A stretch of DNA of 64,000 bases from Bacillus mojavensis RO-H-1 = KCTC 3706. GTDB lineage: Bacteria; Bacillota; Bacilli; Bacillales; Bacillaceae. Position numbers and translations under genes: made by a program. Location of the stretch: contig NZ_JH600284.1 of the NCBI RefSeq assembly GCF_000245335.1, positions 533,348-597,347 of the forward strand. The letters run 5' to 3'. The notes below the pieces were generated by a model. That model made no database searches. It was not told the DNA's origin and saw only the letters and a program-made list of their open reading frames with translations. The stretch's first letter is position 1. Every line of letters starts with the position of its first letter. Below are positions 53,691-62,932 of the stretch, piece by piece.

Positions 53691-54710
53691 TCAGCTCGGA
53701 TCGCTGACTTTGATCAGCTGTTTTCCTTTATTTTCTCCTTTAAATAAGCCAAGAAACGCATCCGGAATGTTTTCGAAGCCTTCAGTGACGGTTTCCTCAT
53801 AATGAAGCTTTCCATCTCTCAGCCATTCCGCCAGCTGTTTTGCGCCTTCAGGAAAACGGTCGGAGTAGTCGCTTACGATAAACCCTTGCATCAGCGCCTT
53901 CGTTTTGATTAGCTTGGATTGGACGCGAGGGCCCATGTCATCCGCTTCGTTTTCCGCGTTGTAGGAAGAAATGGCGCCGCACACCGGAATGCGGGCAAAC
54001 TCATTAAGGAGGTTCATGACCGCATCTGAAATCGGCCCGCCGACATTGTCAAAATACACATCGACACCGTTCGGACAAGCGTCAGCGAGCGCTTTTTGAA
54101 TATCATCTGCGGTTTTGTAATTAATCGCTTCGTCAAATTGCAGTTCATTCTTTAAGTAGTCAATTTTATCATCAGAGCCTGCGATACCGACGACGTGTGC
54201 GCCTTTGATTTTGGCGATCTGTCCGACAGCGGAACCGACAGCCCCTGCAGCTCCGGAGACAACCACGGTTTCGCCTTCCTTCGGGCGGCCGATGTCCAAT
54301 AGGCCAAAATAAGCCGTCAAACCGGTCATTCCTAAAATGCCGAGATACGCTGAAGCAGGAGCGAGACTTGTATCAATTTTTCGCACGGCGGACTCGCTGA
54401 CAGCGGAATATTCCTGCCAGTTCAGGTTTCCGATGACGATTTCACCTTGTTTGAGCTTATCTCCGTCTGACATGACTTCAGCAATGACACCGCCTGACAG
54501 CGCTTCGTCTAAGGCAAATGGCTCTACATATGACTTCGTGTCTTGCATTCGCCCGCGCATGTAAGGATCGACTGACACATAGAGTGTTTTGACAAGCACC
54601 TCACCTTGCTTCGGCTCAGGAATGGATATCGTTTCAAAGCGGAAGTCTTCGTGAACAGGCACCCCTTGCGGACGTCTGGCTAATTGAATCTGCTGTTGAG
54701 CTATTGTCAT
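53691..54710 (-). CDS. yfmJ: YfmJ, NADP-dependent oxidoreductase (alkenal/one reductase type)
   Basis: A 339-residue medium-chain reductase of the leukotriene B4 12-hydroxydehydrogenase/CurA group, without zinc ligands. Substrate-entry motif VSVDPYMRGRM, NADP-binding VVSGAAGAVGSAVGQIAK, and DNVGGPISDAVM are visible. It probably reduces alpha,beta-unsaturated carbonyls. ATG 54710 follows AGGAGG; another ATG lies two codons before. In 168 I recall yfmI, yfmH and yfmG next to it; here yfmF follows directly. Confidence 0.9.
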   Translation of the reverse strand: MTIAQQQIQLARRPQGVPVHEDFRFETISIPEPKQGEVLVKTLYVSVDPYMRGRMQDTKSYVEPFALDEALSGGVIAEVMSDGDKLKQGEIVIGNLNWQEYSAVSESAVRKIDTSLAPASAYLGILGMTGLTAYFGLLDIGRPKEGETVVVSGAAGAVGSAVGQIAKIKGAHVVGIAGSDDKIDYLKNELQFDEAINYKTADDIQKALADACPNGVDVYFDNVGGPISDAVMNLLNEFARIPVCGAISSYNAENEADDMGPRVQSKLIKTKALMQGFIVSDYSDRFPEGAKQLAEWLRDGKLHYEETVTEGFENIPDAFLGLFKGENKGKQLIKVSDPS

Positions 54711-54783
54711 ATTCATCCTCCTATCATTTGATTGACACCAATGTAACACGGACAAGTGATGAAATACAAAAAGTAAGCCGCAT

Positions 54784-54813
54784 AAAAAAAGGAGAGGGTA
54801 TCCTCTCCTTTTT
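54784..54813. terminator. Terminator after yfmF (bidirectional)
   Basis: A perfect stem, GGAGAGG (54791-54797) and CCTCTCC (54802-54808), flanked by A7 and T5. Confidence 0.85.
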
Positions 54814-54815
54814 CA

Positions 54816-55613
54816 TCACGTCCGTAGTTTCGGGCACAGTCCCATCGGCAGGCACATCGGCTTCTGGTCGATCGGGCTTCTCATGATGCAGCATTCCAAG
54901 CCGAAGACTTCCCGGAAAAACGGCTGGGTAAAGACGTCTTCCGGTGTTCCGGCATTGTAGATTTTTCCGTCCAGTACGCTGATCAGATAGTCAGCATATT
55001 GAGCGGCTTGGTTTAAGTCGTGAAGCACCATGACAACTGTGCGTCCATGATCCCGGTTCAGCTTTTTCAGCAGCTCCAGCACCTCAATTTGGTGAGAAAT
55101 GTCCAAGTAAGTGGTCGGTTCATCGAGCAAGAGCAAATCAGTGCCTTGTGCAAGCGCCATGGAAATCCAGGCTCTTTGTCTTTGACCGCCTGAAAGGGCA
55201 TCAAGTGTCCGATCCTTCAGCTCATTCATTCCGGTTGCGTCAAGCGCCCACTCTACCATATCGTGATCCTCTTGCGTATGCTTGGATAACAGTTTTTTAT
55301 GAGGATGTCTGCCGAAATAGCATAGTTCCTGTACCGTCAATCCTTCTGGCGCCTGAGGAGACTGAGGAAGAATCGCCAGCTTTTTAGCCACTTCTTTGGA
55401 CGGCTGGCGATGAATATCTTTTCCTTCTAATAGAACCGTGCCGCTTTTTGGAGCCATCAGCCTGGCAAGCGATTTGAGGATTGTTGATTTTCCGCAGCCG
55501 TTGGCGCCGATGAGCACAGTGATCTTTCCTTCTTCAATCTTTAAATCGACTCCGTCAATAATCACTGTGCTGTCATATGAAAGAGTGAGCTGGTCTGCAG
55601 CCAGTTTTCCCAT
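54816..55613 (-). CDS. yfmF: YfmF, ABC ATPase of the iron(III)-citrate importer
   Basis: A 265-residue FecE/FhuC-type ATPase. Walker [10 protein letters not shown], signature LSGGQRQR, Walker [13 protein letters not shown], and the switch His in [10 protein letters not shown]. It energises YfmD/YfmE for ferric-citrate uptake delivered by YfmC. It follows yfmE by 12 bases in the order yfmC-D-E-F. ATG behind GAGAGGATACC. Confidence 0.94.
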   Translation of the reverse strand: MGKLAADQLTLSYDSTVIIDGVDLKIEEGKITVLIGANGCGKSTILKSLARLMAPKSGTVLLEGKDIHRQPSKEVAKKLAILPQSPQAPEGLTVQELCYFGRHPHKKLLSKHTQEDHDMVEWALDATGMNELKDRTLDALSGGQRQRAWISMALAQGTDLLLLDEPTTYLDISHQIEVLELLKKLNRDHGRTVVMVLHDLNQAAQYADYLISVLDGKIYNAGTPEDVFTQPFFREVFGLECCIMRSPIDQKPMCLPMGLCPKLRT

Positions 55614-55625
55614 GGTATCCTCTCC

Positions 55626-56627
55626 CTACTGTTTCCTCGCTTCGAATTTCAATAAATATAAAAAATAAGGCGCGCCAATCACAGCTGTCAATATGCCGGC
55701 TGGTATCTCAACCGGAGGCATGATGCCGCGTCCTAATGTATCTGCGATTAGTAATATAATAGCACCGATTAATGCCGATGCAGGCAGTAAATATTTAGCT
55801 TTTTCTCCGGCAAGCCTTCTGGCGATATGCGGAGCGAGCAGCCCGATAAAACCGATTGATCCAACGACGGCTACACAGCTCCCCGCCAGCGCAACTGCGG
55901 TGAAAATCAGAATGAATCTCAGCCTGTTTGCGTTTTCGCCGAGACCCTGCGCTAGCTCATCTCCGAGTGACATCAGATCCAGCTTCGGAATGAGGATGCA
56001 GACAATCGGCAAAAGGACAAGAAGCCATGGCGCAAGGAGCTTGACTTCTTCCCAGTTTCTCCCCCAGAGGCTGCCTGTCAGCCAAATGAGCGCTGCATTG
56101 ACGTCCCCCGGAAATTTGACCATCATATATTGCATGCCGGCGTGGCAGACCGCGCCAAAGGCAATACCTGATAAAGCCAAGGAAGAAGGCTGAATGCTTT
56201 TTTTGCGGGCTATCATTAATAATATTACCGCAATAATGGCTGCTCCGGCAAATGCGGAGAACGGCAGCACGTAGACCGGAGACTCAGGGAAAATGAGAAT
56301 AACGGCCATGGCGGCCAGTCCGGACCCTTTTGAAATTCCGACAACGTCCGGAGACGCAAGGGGATTTCGGATGACACCCTGCAAAATGGCTCCGGCAGCG
56401 GCCAGTCCGGCGCCTGCCAAAATCGCCAGTATAATGCGGGGGAGCCGGTACTGCTGAATAATAAACTCGAAGGAATGATCCATCCCTAACAGATTCGTAA
56501 CCACTGCATCAGGTGAAATATACAATGCCCCGAAGCCGATGCTGATCACGGACAGCACTAGCAAGATGACAGCCAATATGAGGATGGCCAGCAAGGGGCG
56601 TTTTTGTTTTCTGGTTGATTTCTTCAT
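55626..56627 (-). CDS. yfmE: YfmE, iron(III)-citrate ABC permease
   Basis: A 333-residue FecCD/BtuC-type permease with about ten hydrophobic helices. Hallmarks are QGVIRNPLASPDVVGISKGSG and GFIGLLAPHIARRL, the ATPase-contact loop. It starts inside the end of yfmD (4-base overlap, ATGA), so it is translationally coupled. It forms a heterodimer with YfmD. Confidence 0.94.
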   Translation of the reverse strand: MKKSTRKQKRPLLAILILAVILLVLSVISIGFGALYISPDAVVTNLLGMDHSFEFIIQQYRLPRIILAILAGAGLAAAGAILQGVIRNPLASPDVVGISKGSGLAAMAVILIFPESPVYVLPFSAFAGAAIIAVILLMIARKKSIQPSSLALSGIAFGAVCHAGMQYMMVKFPGDVNAALIWLTGSLWGRNWEEVKLLAPWLLVLLPIVCILIPKLDLMSLGDELAQGLGENANRLRFILIFTAVALAGSCVAVVGSIGFIGLLAPHIARRLAGEKAKYLLPASALIGAIILLIADTLGRGIMPPVEIPAGILTAVIGAPYFLYLLKFEARKQ

Positions 56628-57625
56628 TTCAGATTTCGCCCTTTCCTTGCTAAATATAAGAAAAATGGTGTGCCGATAATGGCGGTGACAATGCCGACCG
56701 GGGATTCATAAGGGAATGCAATCCATCTGGCCAGGACATCTGCGTACACCAATAAGATGGCGCCGAACAGTGCCGAAAACGGCAGCACATACTTGTAATT
56801 TTCTCCGATCAGCTTACGGACGATATGCGGAACGAGCAGCCCGACAAAGCCGATTGGGCCGGCAACCGCCACAGAAGCGCCGGAAAGAATTAAAATGATA
56901 AAGCTGATCAGAATCCGCATGCCGTTCATGTTTTGCCCGAGTCCTTTTGCCGTTTCATCACCGAGTCCGAGAACAGAAACGGGACCTGAAAACACAAGGG
57001 CAAGTCCGATGCCGATGACAGAAAACGGGGCAATGGTCATGACGTCCTGCCAGTTGCTGCCGTCAATCGCACCCGTCATCCAATACAGCACATCCTCTCC
57101 CGACTCATTTAAAATAATAATCGCCTGTGTCAAGGAGGACAGGAACAAATGCACCGCCATTCCAGACAGTGCCAGTTTGACAGGTGTCATTCCACCGGAA
57201 GAGGCAATCATATACACAATTGCGCCGCCTGCCGCCGCACCTGCAAAAGCAAACACGACCGATGAGTAGGACGATGCCGGCAGAATGACGAGAGAAGCAA
57301 CGACAAACAGCGATGCACCCGCATTCACACCGAAAATTTGAGGTGAAGCCAGAGGGTTTCTTGTCATGGCCTGCATCAGCGCCCCAGCTACAGCCAGGCT
57401 GGCGCCGACGAAAACACCGATTAATGTGCGGGGGAGGCGAAGAGTAGAGATGATAAGCTGTTCTTTTGATCCGTCCCATACAAAAAGATATGTCAAAGCA
57501 TCAATGATGCCGATGTCTGAGGCGCCTACTGAGAGATTCAGCCCAAGCCCGAAAATAAGGATGATCAGTGCAATGATAAAAACCATTAATCTTGATGATG
57601 AGCGCCGTTTGGCTGAGTAATACAA
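56624..57625 (-). CDS. yfmD: YfmD, iron(III)-citrate ABC permease
   Basis: A 333-residue FecCD permease, paralogue of YfmE: MQAMTRNPLASPQIFGVNAG and GFVGLLVPHIVRKL. I chose TTG 57625 because AAGGAAGTGAG lies about 9 bases upstream and the length equals 168 YfmD; a GTG at 57634 abuts the site. A terminator-like hairpin separates it from yfmC upstream. Confidence 0.92.
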   Translation of the reverse strand: MYYSAKRRSSSRLMVFIIALIILIFGLGLNLSVGASDIGIIDALTYLFVWDGSKEQLIISTLRLPRTLIGVFVGASLAVAGALMQAMTRNPLASPQIFGVNAGASLFVVASLVILPASSYSSVVFAFAGAAAGGAIVYMIASSGGMTPVKLALSGMAVHLFLSSLTQAIIILNESGEDVLYWMTGAIDGSNWQDVMTIAPFSVIGIGLALVFSGPVSVLGLGDETAKGLGQNMNGMRILISFIILILSGASVAVAGPIGFVGLLVPHIVRKLIGENYKYVLPFSALFGAILLVYADVLARWIAFPYESPVGIVTAIIGTPFFLYLARKGRNLK

Positions 57626-57655
57626 CAGTCTCACTTCCTTACTGCGTCTGTTTGC

Positions 57656-57687
57656 AAAAACGAAGAAGCAAGGATTCTCCTCGCTTC
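57656..57687 (-). terminator. Attenuator-like hairpin between yfmC and yfmD
   Basis: On the - strand, GAAGC-G-AGGA / TCCT-T-GCTTC (57665-57687, one internal mismatch) is followed by TTCGTTTTT. It is probably a partial terminator or 3' stabiliser that raises yfmC message over yfmDEF. Confidence 0.55.
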
Positions 57688-57696
57688 TCTTTTGTC

Positions 57697-58647
57697 CTAC
57701 TTATTATACACTTTTTTGAGCACGTCTTTGGCGCTTGTTTCACTGGATTTGATTCCTCTGAATCTTGTCCAAATGTCGCGGTCTGCATCGTAGATTTGTC
57801 CGTTTTTCACCGCTTTTAGGTTTTTCCAGAGCGGATTCTTTTTCCACTCATCTACGATTGTTTTACCCTCGTTGGCTGAAATAAACAAAATATCAGGATC
57901 GATTTTGCTTAACTGCTCGAGACTGACCTCTTGATACGCGTTATCTGACTTCACGGCGTGCGTAAAGCCGAGCATGCTGAAGATTTCTCCGTCATAAGAA
58001 GATGACGTATGAAGCTGGAAGGAATCGGCTCTTGCCACTCCGAGAACGATGCTGCGGTTTTCATCTTTCGGAAGCTCCGCTTTCAGATCGTTAATGACCT
58101 TTGTATGGTCGGCGAGTTTTTCTTTTCCTTCTTTTTCTTTATTTAATGCTTTAGAAATGGTTTTGAAGCTGTCCATTGTTTCATCATAAGTCGCTTCCCG
58201 GCTTTTTAATTCAACGGTCGGCGCGATTTGTTTCAGCTGTTTGTAAATGTTTTTATGGCGTTCAGCGTCAGCGATGATTAAATCAGGCTTCAAGGAGCTG
58301 ATGACCTCAAGATTCGGTTCGCTTCGCGTGCCTACTGATGTATAATCAATCGAGCTGCCAACCAGCTTTTGAATCATGTCTTTTTTGTTGTCATCGGCGA
58401 TGCCGACCGGCGTGATGCCGAGATTGTAGACAGCATCCAGGAATGAAAGCTCAAGCACAACGACTCTTTTAGGTGTGCCGGTCACTGTTGTTTTCCCGTC
58501 TTCGTGCTGAATGACTCTTGAATCCTTAGATTTGCTTCCGGCTTTGCTGCCGCTGTTATCCTGACTTGATGAACAGCCGGATATAAGGAAACAAGCGATT
58601 AATAAAACACTGATGATGGCAATAAACTTATTAGGATAGGTGCGCAT
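57697..58647 (-). CDS. yfmC: YfmC, iron(III)-citrate-binding lipoprotein
   Basis: A cluster A-2/type III substrate-binding lipoprotein of 316 residues. The signal peptide has lipobox LISGC (Cys about residue 25). KRVVVLELSFLDAVYNLGITPVG opens the first lobe; the long connecting helix is at about 170-190. I chose ATG 58647 (MRTYPNKF) behind AAAGGAAG, downstream of the Fur box; earlier in-frame codons overlap that box. First gene of yfmCDEF. Confidence 0.94.
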   Translation of the reverse strand: MRTYPNKFIAIISVLLIACFLISGCSSSQDNSGSKAGSKSKDSRVIQHEDGKTTVTGTPKRVVVLELSFLDAVYNLGITPVGIADDNKKDMIQKLVGSSIDYTSVGTRSEPNLEVISSLKPDLIIADAERHKNIYKQLKQIAPTVELKSREATYDETMDSFKTISKALNKEKEGKEKLADHTKVINDLKAELPKDENRSIVLGVARADSFQLHTSSSYDGEIFSMLGFTHAVKSDNAYQEVSLEQLSKIDPDILFISANEGKTIVDEWKKNPLWKNLKAVKNGQIYDADRDIWTRFRGIKSSETSAKDVLKKVYNK

Positions 58648-58673
58648 TTGTTTTCTTCCTTTTTTTCTGAATT

Positions 58674-58731
58674 TAATAATGAGAATCATTATCACAAATA
58701 AACACTATAATAGTATGGCTTTCTATGTCAA
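58674..58731 (-). promoter_or_regulatory. yfmCDEF promoter and Fur box
   Basis: On the - strand, -35 TTGACA (58726-58731), 16 bases, -10 TATAGT (58704-58709). Just downstream is TGATAATGATTCTCATTATT (58674-58694 region), a near-perfect Fur box. Iron-repressed uptake. Confidence 0.85.
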
Positions 58732-58765
58732 TATTTTTTAAATAAAGAAACAGAAGCCCTCTGTT

Positions 58766-59134
58766 TTATGTTTTTTTGATGTAAGCGTCATCTGGCACAA
58801 ATAAATCGTACACAGCATCGCCATGTCTGTGGGATAAAAACGAACTGGCGTTGGCTTTAGAGGCTTCAAGCATATCTCTGCTGACATGGGGAAGGAGAAC
58901 GCTGAGATAGCCGGACAATTTTTTTTCTATTTCTTCAGAGATCGCAAATTCAATGTCTCCGATATTCATAACAATAGAGAAAACAAAGTCAATATCGATG
59001 TGAAATGTTTTCTCGGCGAAGATGGCAAGCTGATGAATGCCTGCTGAATAGCCGACACGCTGATGGAAGACCTGTTTTACTAAATCACTCACAACCCACG
59101 CATTGTATTGCTGTTTTGGTGAAAAGTATTGCAT
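58766..59134 (-). CDS. yfmB: YfmB, small protein of unknown function
   Basis: A 122-residue soluble protein ([20 protein letters not shown]). I know no domain for YfmB. It is acidic and largely helical ([20 protein letters not shown]). I chose ATG 59134, which has AGGAGG nine bases upstream and gives the 168 length. Monocistronic, downstream of no clear terminator; the next gene on this strand is yfmC. Confidence 0.85.
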   Translation of the reverse strand: MQYFSPKQQYNAWVVSDLVKQVFHQRVGYSAGIHQLAIFAEKTFHIDIDFVFSIVMNIGDIEFAISEEIEKKLSGYLSVLLPHVSRDMLEASKANASSFLSHRHGDAVYDLFVPDDAYIKKT

Positions 59135-59309
59135 TGGACATACCTCCTGCTTGTACGGATAAAGATGACGATTCAAAATCGGACACTCCGTGCAGCGGTT
59201 TTGATTTAAGACTATTCTGAAAATACTATGTTCCTATCACTTTACCATGATCAGAAAATAAATATCTACTACCATTCTTCCTGTTTTTATGCCTAATGCT
59301 CTGGATGCT

Positions 59310-59334
59310 GTTTCATAGAAACAGGATCGGGTAT
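59310..59334 (+). promoter_or_regulatory. Sigma-B promoter of yflT
   Basis: GTTTCA (59310-59315), 13 bases, then a perfect GGGTAT (59329-59334). This matches the sigma-B consensus (GTTTAA, 12-15 bases, GGGTAT) and the known general-stress status of YflT. Confidence 0.85.
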
Positions 59335-59370
59335 AAACATAACATAGAAATGATGAAGGAGGAATTAGAA

Positions 59371-59718
59371 ATGAAACCAGTTGTAAGAGAATATACAAAC
59401 GACGAACAGCTCATGAAGGATGTAGAAAAACTACAGCAAATGGGTGTCGCAAAAGAGGATGTATACGTCTTAACTCACGACGATGACAGAACGGAACGAC
59501 TGGCAGACAACACCAATGCCAACACGATCGGAGCCAAAGAAACAGGTTTCAAACACGCGGTAGGGAACATGTTTAACAAAAAAGGGGATGAGCTTCGCAA
59601 TAAAATTCATGAAATCGGTTTTTCAGAAGACGAAGCGGCTCAGTTTGAAAAACGGCTCGATGAAGGGAAAGTCCTTCTCTTTGTGACAGACAACGAAAAA
59701 GTAAAATCTTGGGCGTAA
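59371..59718 (+). CDS. yflT: YflT, general stress protein 17M
   Basis: A 115-residue GsiB-independent general stress protein (family of 17M/YflT), starting MKPVVREYTNDEQLMKDVEK. The first half resembles the N-terminal beta-alpha module found in heat-induced YflT-like proteins (DVYVLTHDDDRTERLADNTN), followed by an acidic helical half. ATG 59371 follows AAGGAGG; upstream in-frame ATGs overlap the sigma-B promoter. The molecular role is unknown. Confidence 0.92.
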   Translation: MKPVVREYTNDEQLMKDVEKLQQMGVAKEDVYVLTHDDDRTERLADNTNANTIGAKETGFKHAVGNMFNKKGDELRNKIHEIGFSEDEAAQFEKRLDEGKVLLFVTDNEKVKSWA

Positions 59719-59731
59719 TGCAGGATTGTAA

Positions 59732-59768
59732 CCCCAAAAGGCGATTATCGTCCTTTTGGGGGTTTTTT
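59732..59768 (+). terminator. Intrinsic terminator after yflT
   Basis: Stem CCCCAAAAGGCGAT / ATCGTCCTTTTGGGG (one mismatch), followed by T6. Confidence 0.88.
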
Positions 59769-59862
59769 ATTTTTTGCGGTCTTTGCGGTGTTTTTTTGCA
59801 GGATACCGCAATAATAGGCGGTACATTTTCGGTTATGGATGTCCATGAATTTGCTATTATAT

Positions 59863-59895
59863 TTTTGTGAGAAAATGGAACAAATTCTCACAAAA
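59863..59895 (+). promoter_or_regulatory. Inverted repeat in the pel promoter/leader
   Basis: A perfect 11-bp inverted repeat, TTTTGTGAGAA (59863-59873) and TTCTCACAAAA (59885-59895), with an 11-base spacer. It lies just after a TATTAT/TATATT -10-like stretch (about 59855) and 24 bases before the pel start. It could be a repressor operator or a 5' mRNA stem. Confidence 0.65.
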
Positions 59896-59918
59896 TAGAA
59901 AATGGGGGTTCATACTGA

Positions 59919-61181
59919 ATGAAAAAAGTGATGTTAGCTACGGCTTTGTTATTAGGTTTGACTCCGGTTGGGGCGAACGCAGCGGATTTGGGCCATCAGA
60001 CGTTAGGATCGAATGATGGTTGGGGAGCGTACTCGACTGGCACAACAGGCGGATCAAAAGCCTCGTCATCCCACGTGTATACAGTCAGCAACAGGAATCA
60101 GCTCGTTTCGGCTTTGGGCAAGGACACAAACACAACGCCAAAAATCATTTATATCAAGGGAACGATTGACATGAATGTTGATGACAATCTGAAGCCGCTT
60201 GGTCTGAATGATTATAAAGATCCAGAGTACGATCTGAACAAATATTTGAAGGCCTATGACCCAGGCACATGGGGCAAAAAAGAACCATCCGGAGCACAGG
60301 AAGAGGCCAGATCACGCTCACAGAAAAACCAAAAAGCACGCGTGATGGTGGATATCCCTGCAAATACGACGATCGTCGGTTCAGGGTCAAATGCTAAAAT
60401 TCTGGGCGGGAACTTCCAGATCAAGAGCGATAACGTCATTATCCGCAATATCGAATTCCAAGACGCATATGACTATTTTCCGCAATGGGATCCGACTGAC
60501 GGAAGTTCAGGAAACTGGAACTCACAATATGACAACATCACAATAAACGGCGGTACACATGTATGGATAGATCACTGTACATTTAATGACGGTTCCCGTC
60601 CAGACAGCACCTCTCCAAAATATTTTGGAAGAGAATATCAGCACCATGACGGCCAAACTGATGCCTCTAACGGCGCTAACTACATTACAATGTCTTATAA
60701 CTTCTATCACGATCATGATAAAAGCTCCATTTTTGGATCAAGCGACAGCAAAACTTCTGATGACGGCAAATTAAAAATCACACTGCATCACAACCGCTAC
60801 AAAAATATCGTTCAGCGCGCACCGAGAGTCCGTTTTGGACAGGTACACGTTTACAACAACTATTATGAAGGCAGTACAAGCTCTTCCAGTTATGCTTTCA
60901 GCTATGCTTGGGGAATCGGAAAATCATCTAAAATTTACGCACAAAACAATGCCATTGACGTTCCGGGATTGACCGCTGCTAAAACGATCAGCGTATTCAG
61001 CGGAGGAACGGCCTTATATGATTCCGGCACACTGCTGAATGGTACGCAGATCAACGCATCGGCTGCAAACGGGCTGAGCTCCTCTGTCGGATGGACGCCA
61101 TCTCTGCACGGAACAATTGATGCTTCCGCCAATGTGAAAGCGAATGTTACATCTCAAGCGGGCGCGGGTAAACTAAATTAA
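59919..61181 (+). CDS. pel: Pectate lyase Pel (PL1), secreted
   Basis: Extracellular Ca-dependent pectate lyase cutting polygalacturonate by beta-elimination. Signal peptide MKKVMLATALLLGLTPVGANA, mature start ADLGHQTLG. A right-handed beta-helix follows with Ca ligands in VWIDHCTFNDGSRPD and the catalytic region around HHNRYKNIVQRAPRVRFGQ (general-base Arg in the vWiDH/RxPxxR motifs). Length 420 equals 168 Pel. RBS ATGGGGG. It complements the rhamnogalacturonan cluster at the left of the window: homogalacturonan is degraded here, the branched backbone there. Confidence 0.96.
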   Translation: MKKVMLATALLLGLTPVGANAADLGHQTLGSNDGWGAYSTGTTGGSKASSSHVYTVSNRNQLVSALGKDTNTTPKIIYIKGTIDMNVDDNLKPLGLNDYKDPEYDLNKYLKAYDPGTWGKKEPSGAQEEARSRSQKNQKARVMVDIPANTTIVGSGSNAKILGGNFQIKSDNVIIRNIEFQDAYDYFPQWDPTDGSSGNWNSQYDNITINGGTHVWIDHCTFNDGSRPDSTSPKYFGREYQHHDGQTDASNGANYITMSYNFYHDHDKSSIFGSSDSKTSDDGKLKITLHHNRYKNIVQRAPRVRFGQVHVYNNYYEGSTSSSSYAFSYAWGIGKSSKIYAQNNAIDVPGLTAAKTISVFSGGTALYDSGTLLNGTQINASAANGLSSSVGWTPSLHGTIDASANVKANVTSQAGAGKLN

Positions 61182-61185
61182 GTAG

Positions 61186-61222
61186 AAAAAAACACAAAGG
61201 GTGCTCACCTTTGTGTTTTTTT
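61186..61222 (+). terminator. Intrinsic terminator after pel
   Basis: Stem AAAAAACACAAAGG / CCTTTGTGTTTTTT with a small bulge and a short loop, directly after the pel stop. Confidence 0.85.
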
Positions 61223-61307
61223 AATTAATTAAAATGTTTATTAACTTAGTTAAGGAGTAGAATGGGAAAGGGGATCGGAAAACAAGTATATAGGAGGAGA
61301 CCTATTT

Positions 61308-62744
61308 ATGGCTTCAGAAAAAGACGCAGGAAAACAGTCAGCAGTAAAGCTTGTTCCATTGCTTATTACTGTCGCTGTGGGACTAATCATCTGGTTTATT
61401 CCCGCTCCGTCCGGACTTGAACCTAAAGCATGGCATTTGTTTGCGATTTTCGTCGCGACAATTATCGGCTTTATCTCCAAGCCCTTGCCAATGGGTGCAA
61501 TTGCAATTTTTGCATTGGCGGTTACTGCACTAACTGGAACATTATCAATTGAGGATACATTAAGCGGATTCGGGAATAAGACCATCTGGCTTATCGTCAT
61601 CGCATTCTTTATTTCCCGGGGATTTATCAAGACCGGGCTAGGTGCGAGAATTTCGTATGTATTCGTTCAGAAATTCGGGAAGAAAACCCTTGGACTTTCT
61701 TATTCACTGCTGTTCAGTGATTTAATATTATCACCTGCTATTCCAAGTAATACGGCGCGTGCAGGAGGCATTATATTTCCTATTATCAGATCATTATCCG
61801 AAACATTCGGATCAAGCCCGGCAGATGGAACAGAAAGAAAAATCGGTGCTTTCTTATTAAAAACCGGTTTTCAGGGAAACTTGATTACATCTGCTATGTT
61901 CCTGACGGCGATGGCGGCAAACCCGCTGATTGCCAAGCTGGCCCATGATGTCGCAGGGGTGGACTTAACATGGACAAGCTGGGCAATTGCCGCGATTGTT
62001 CCGGGACTTGTAAGTTTAATCATCACGCCGCTTGTGATTTACAAGCTGTATCCGCCGGAAATTAAAGAAACACCGGACGCAGCGAAAATCGCAACCGAAA
62101 AACTGAAAGAAATGGGACCATTTAAAAAATCAGAGCTTTCCATGGTTATTGTGTTTCTTTTAGTGCTTGTTCTTTGGATTTTTGGCGGCAGCTTCAACAT
62201 CGACGCAACCACAACCGCATTGATTGGGTTGTCAGTTCTTTTATTATCACAGGTTCTGACTTGGGATGATATCAAGAAAGAACAGGGCGCTTGGGATACG
62301 CTCACTTGGTTTGCGGCGCTCGTTATGCTGGCCAACTTCCTGAATGAATTAGGCATGGTTTCTTGGTTCAGCAACGCCATGAAATCATCTGTATCAGGAT
62401 TCTCTTGGATTGTGGCATTTTTAATTTTAATTGTTGTGTATTATTACTCTCACTACTTCTTTGCAAGTGCGACGGCTCACATCAGTGCGATGTATTCAGC
62501 ATTTTTGGCTGTGGTCGTGGCAGCGGGCGCACCGCCGCTTTTAGCAGCGCTGAGCCTCGCATTCTTCAGCAATCTGTTCGGGTCAACAACCCACTACGGT
62601 TCTGGAGCGGCTCCGGTCTTCTTCGGAGCAGGCTACATTTCGCAAGGCAAATGGTGGTCTATCGGATTTATCCTGTCGATCGTTCATATTGTCACATGGC
62701 TTGTGATCGGCGGGTTATGGTGGAAATTATTAGGAATATGGTAG
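61308..62744 (+). CDS. yflS: YflS, DASS-family dicarboxylate (malate/2-oxoglutarate) transporter
   Basis: A 478-residue divalent-anion:sodium symporter family protein with about 11-14 hydrophobic helices. The conserved substrate motif SNTARAGGI (SNT) lies near residue 146, with a second related segment FSNLFGSTTHYGSGAAP near residue 424. It is close to chloroplast 2-oxoglutarate/malate translocators. In B. subtilis it is malate-induced through the MalK/MalR system. ATG 61308 follows AGGAGGAGACC. Confidence 0.93.
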   Translation: MASEKDAGKQSAVKLVPLLITVAVGLIIWFIPAPSGLEPKAWHLFAIFVATIIGFISKPLPMGAIAIFALAVTALTGTLSIEDTLSGFGNKTIWLIVIAFFISRGFIKTGLGARISYVFVQKFGKKTLGLSYSLLFSDLILSPAIPSNTARAGGIIFPIIRSLSETFGSSPADGTERKIGAFLLKTGFQGNLITSAMFLTAMAANPLIAKLAHDVAGVDLTWTSWAIAAIVPGLVSLIITPLVIYKLYPPEIKETPDAAKIATEKLKEMGPFKKSELSMVIVFLLVLVLWIFGGSFNIDATTTALIGLSVLLLSQVLTWDDIKKEQGAWDTLTWFAALVMLANFLNELGMVSWFSNAMKSSVSGFSWIVAFLILIVVYYYSHYFFASATAHISAMYSAFLAVVVAAGAPPLLAALSLAFFSNLFGSTTHYGSGAAPVFFGAGYISQGKWWSIGFILSIVHIVTWLVIGGLWWKLLGIW

Positions 62745-62748
62745 AAAG

Positions 62749-62777
62749 AAAAAAGGCAGCGCAGTCTGCCTTTTTTT
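62749..62777 (+). terminator. Intrinsic terminator after yflS
   Basis: Stem AAAAGGCAG / CTGCCTTTT with a 6-base loop and T7, five bases after the yflS stop. Confidence 0.88.
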
Positions 62778-62932
62778 ATGTTTGATCGCATTACTTCAGG
62801 GCGTGAGTAACAGATGATGAATGGCAGGTGATTGCTTAACCTAGTGAGAAATGTCCGGCGTACTTTCAGCATATCTAGCTTAGATGCGGCAATTCGTGTT
62901 TTTCATGCAACAGGTTTTCCGCAAATACAGTG
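62778..62932 (+). other. Gap with possible gene remnant between yflS and the collagen-like gene
   Basis: The 309 bases between yflS and the collagen-like gene hold no intact gene. One frame ending at TGA 62931-62933 reads RNVRRTFSISSLDAAIRVFH and ATGFPQIQ, directly followed by an intrinsic terminator. It looks like the 3' end of a lost gene. No homology is recognised. Confidence 0.3.
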
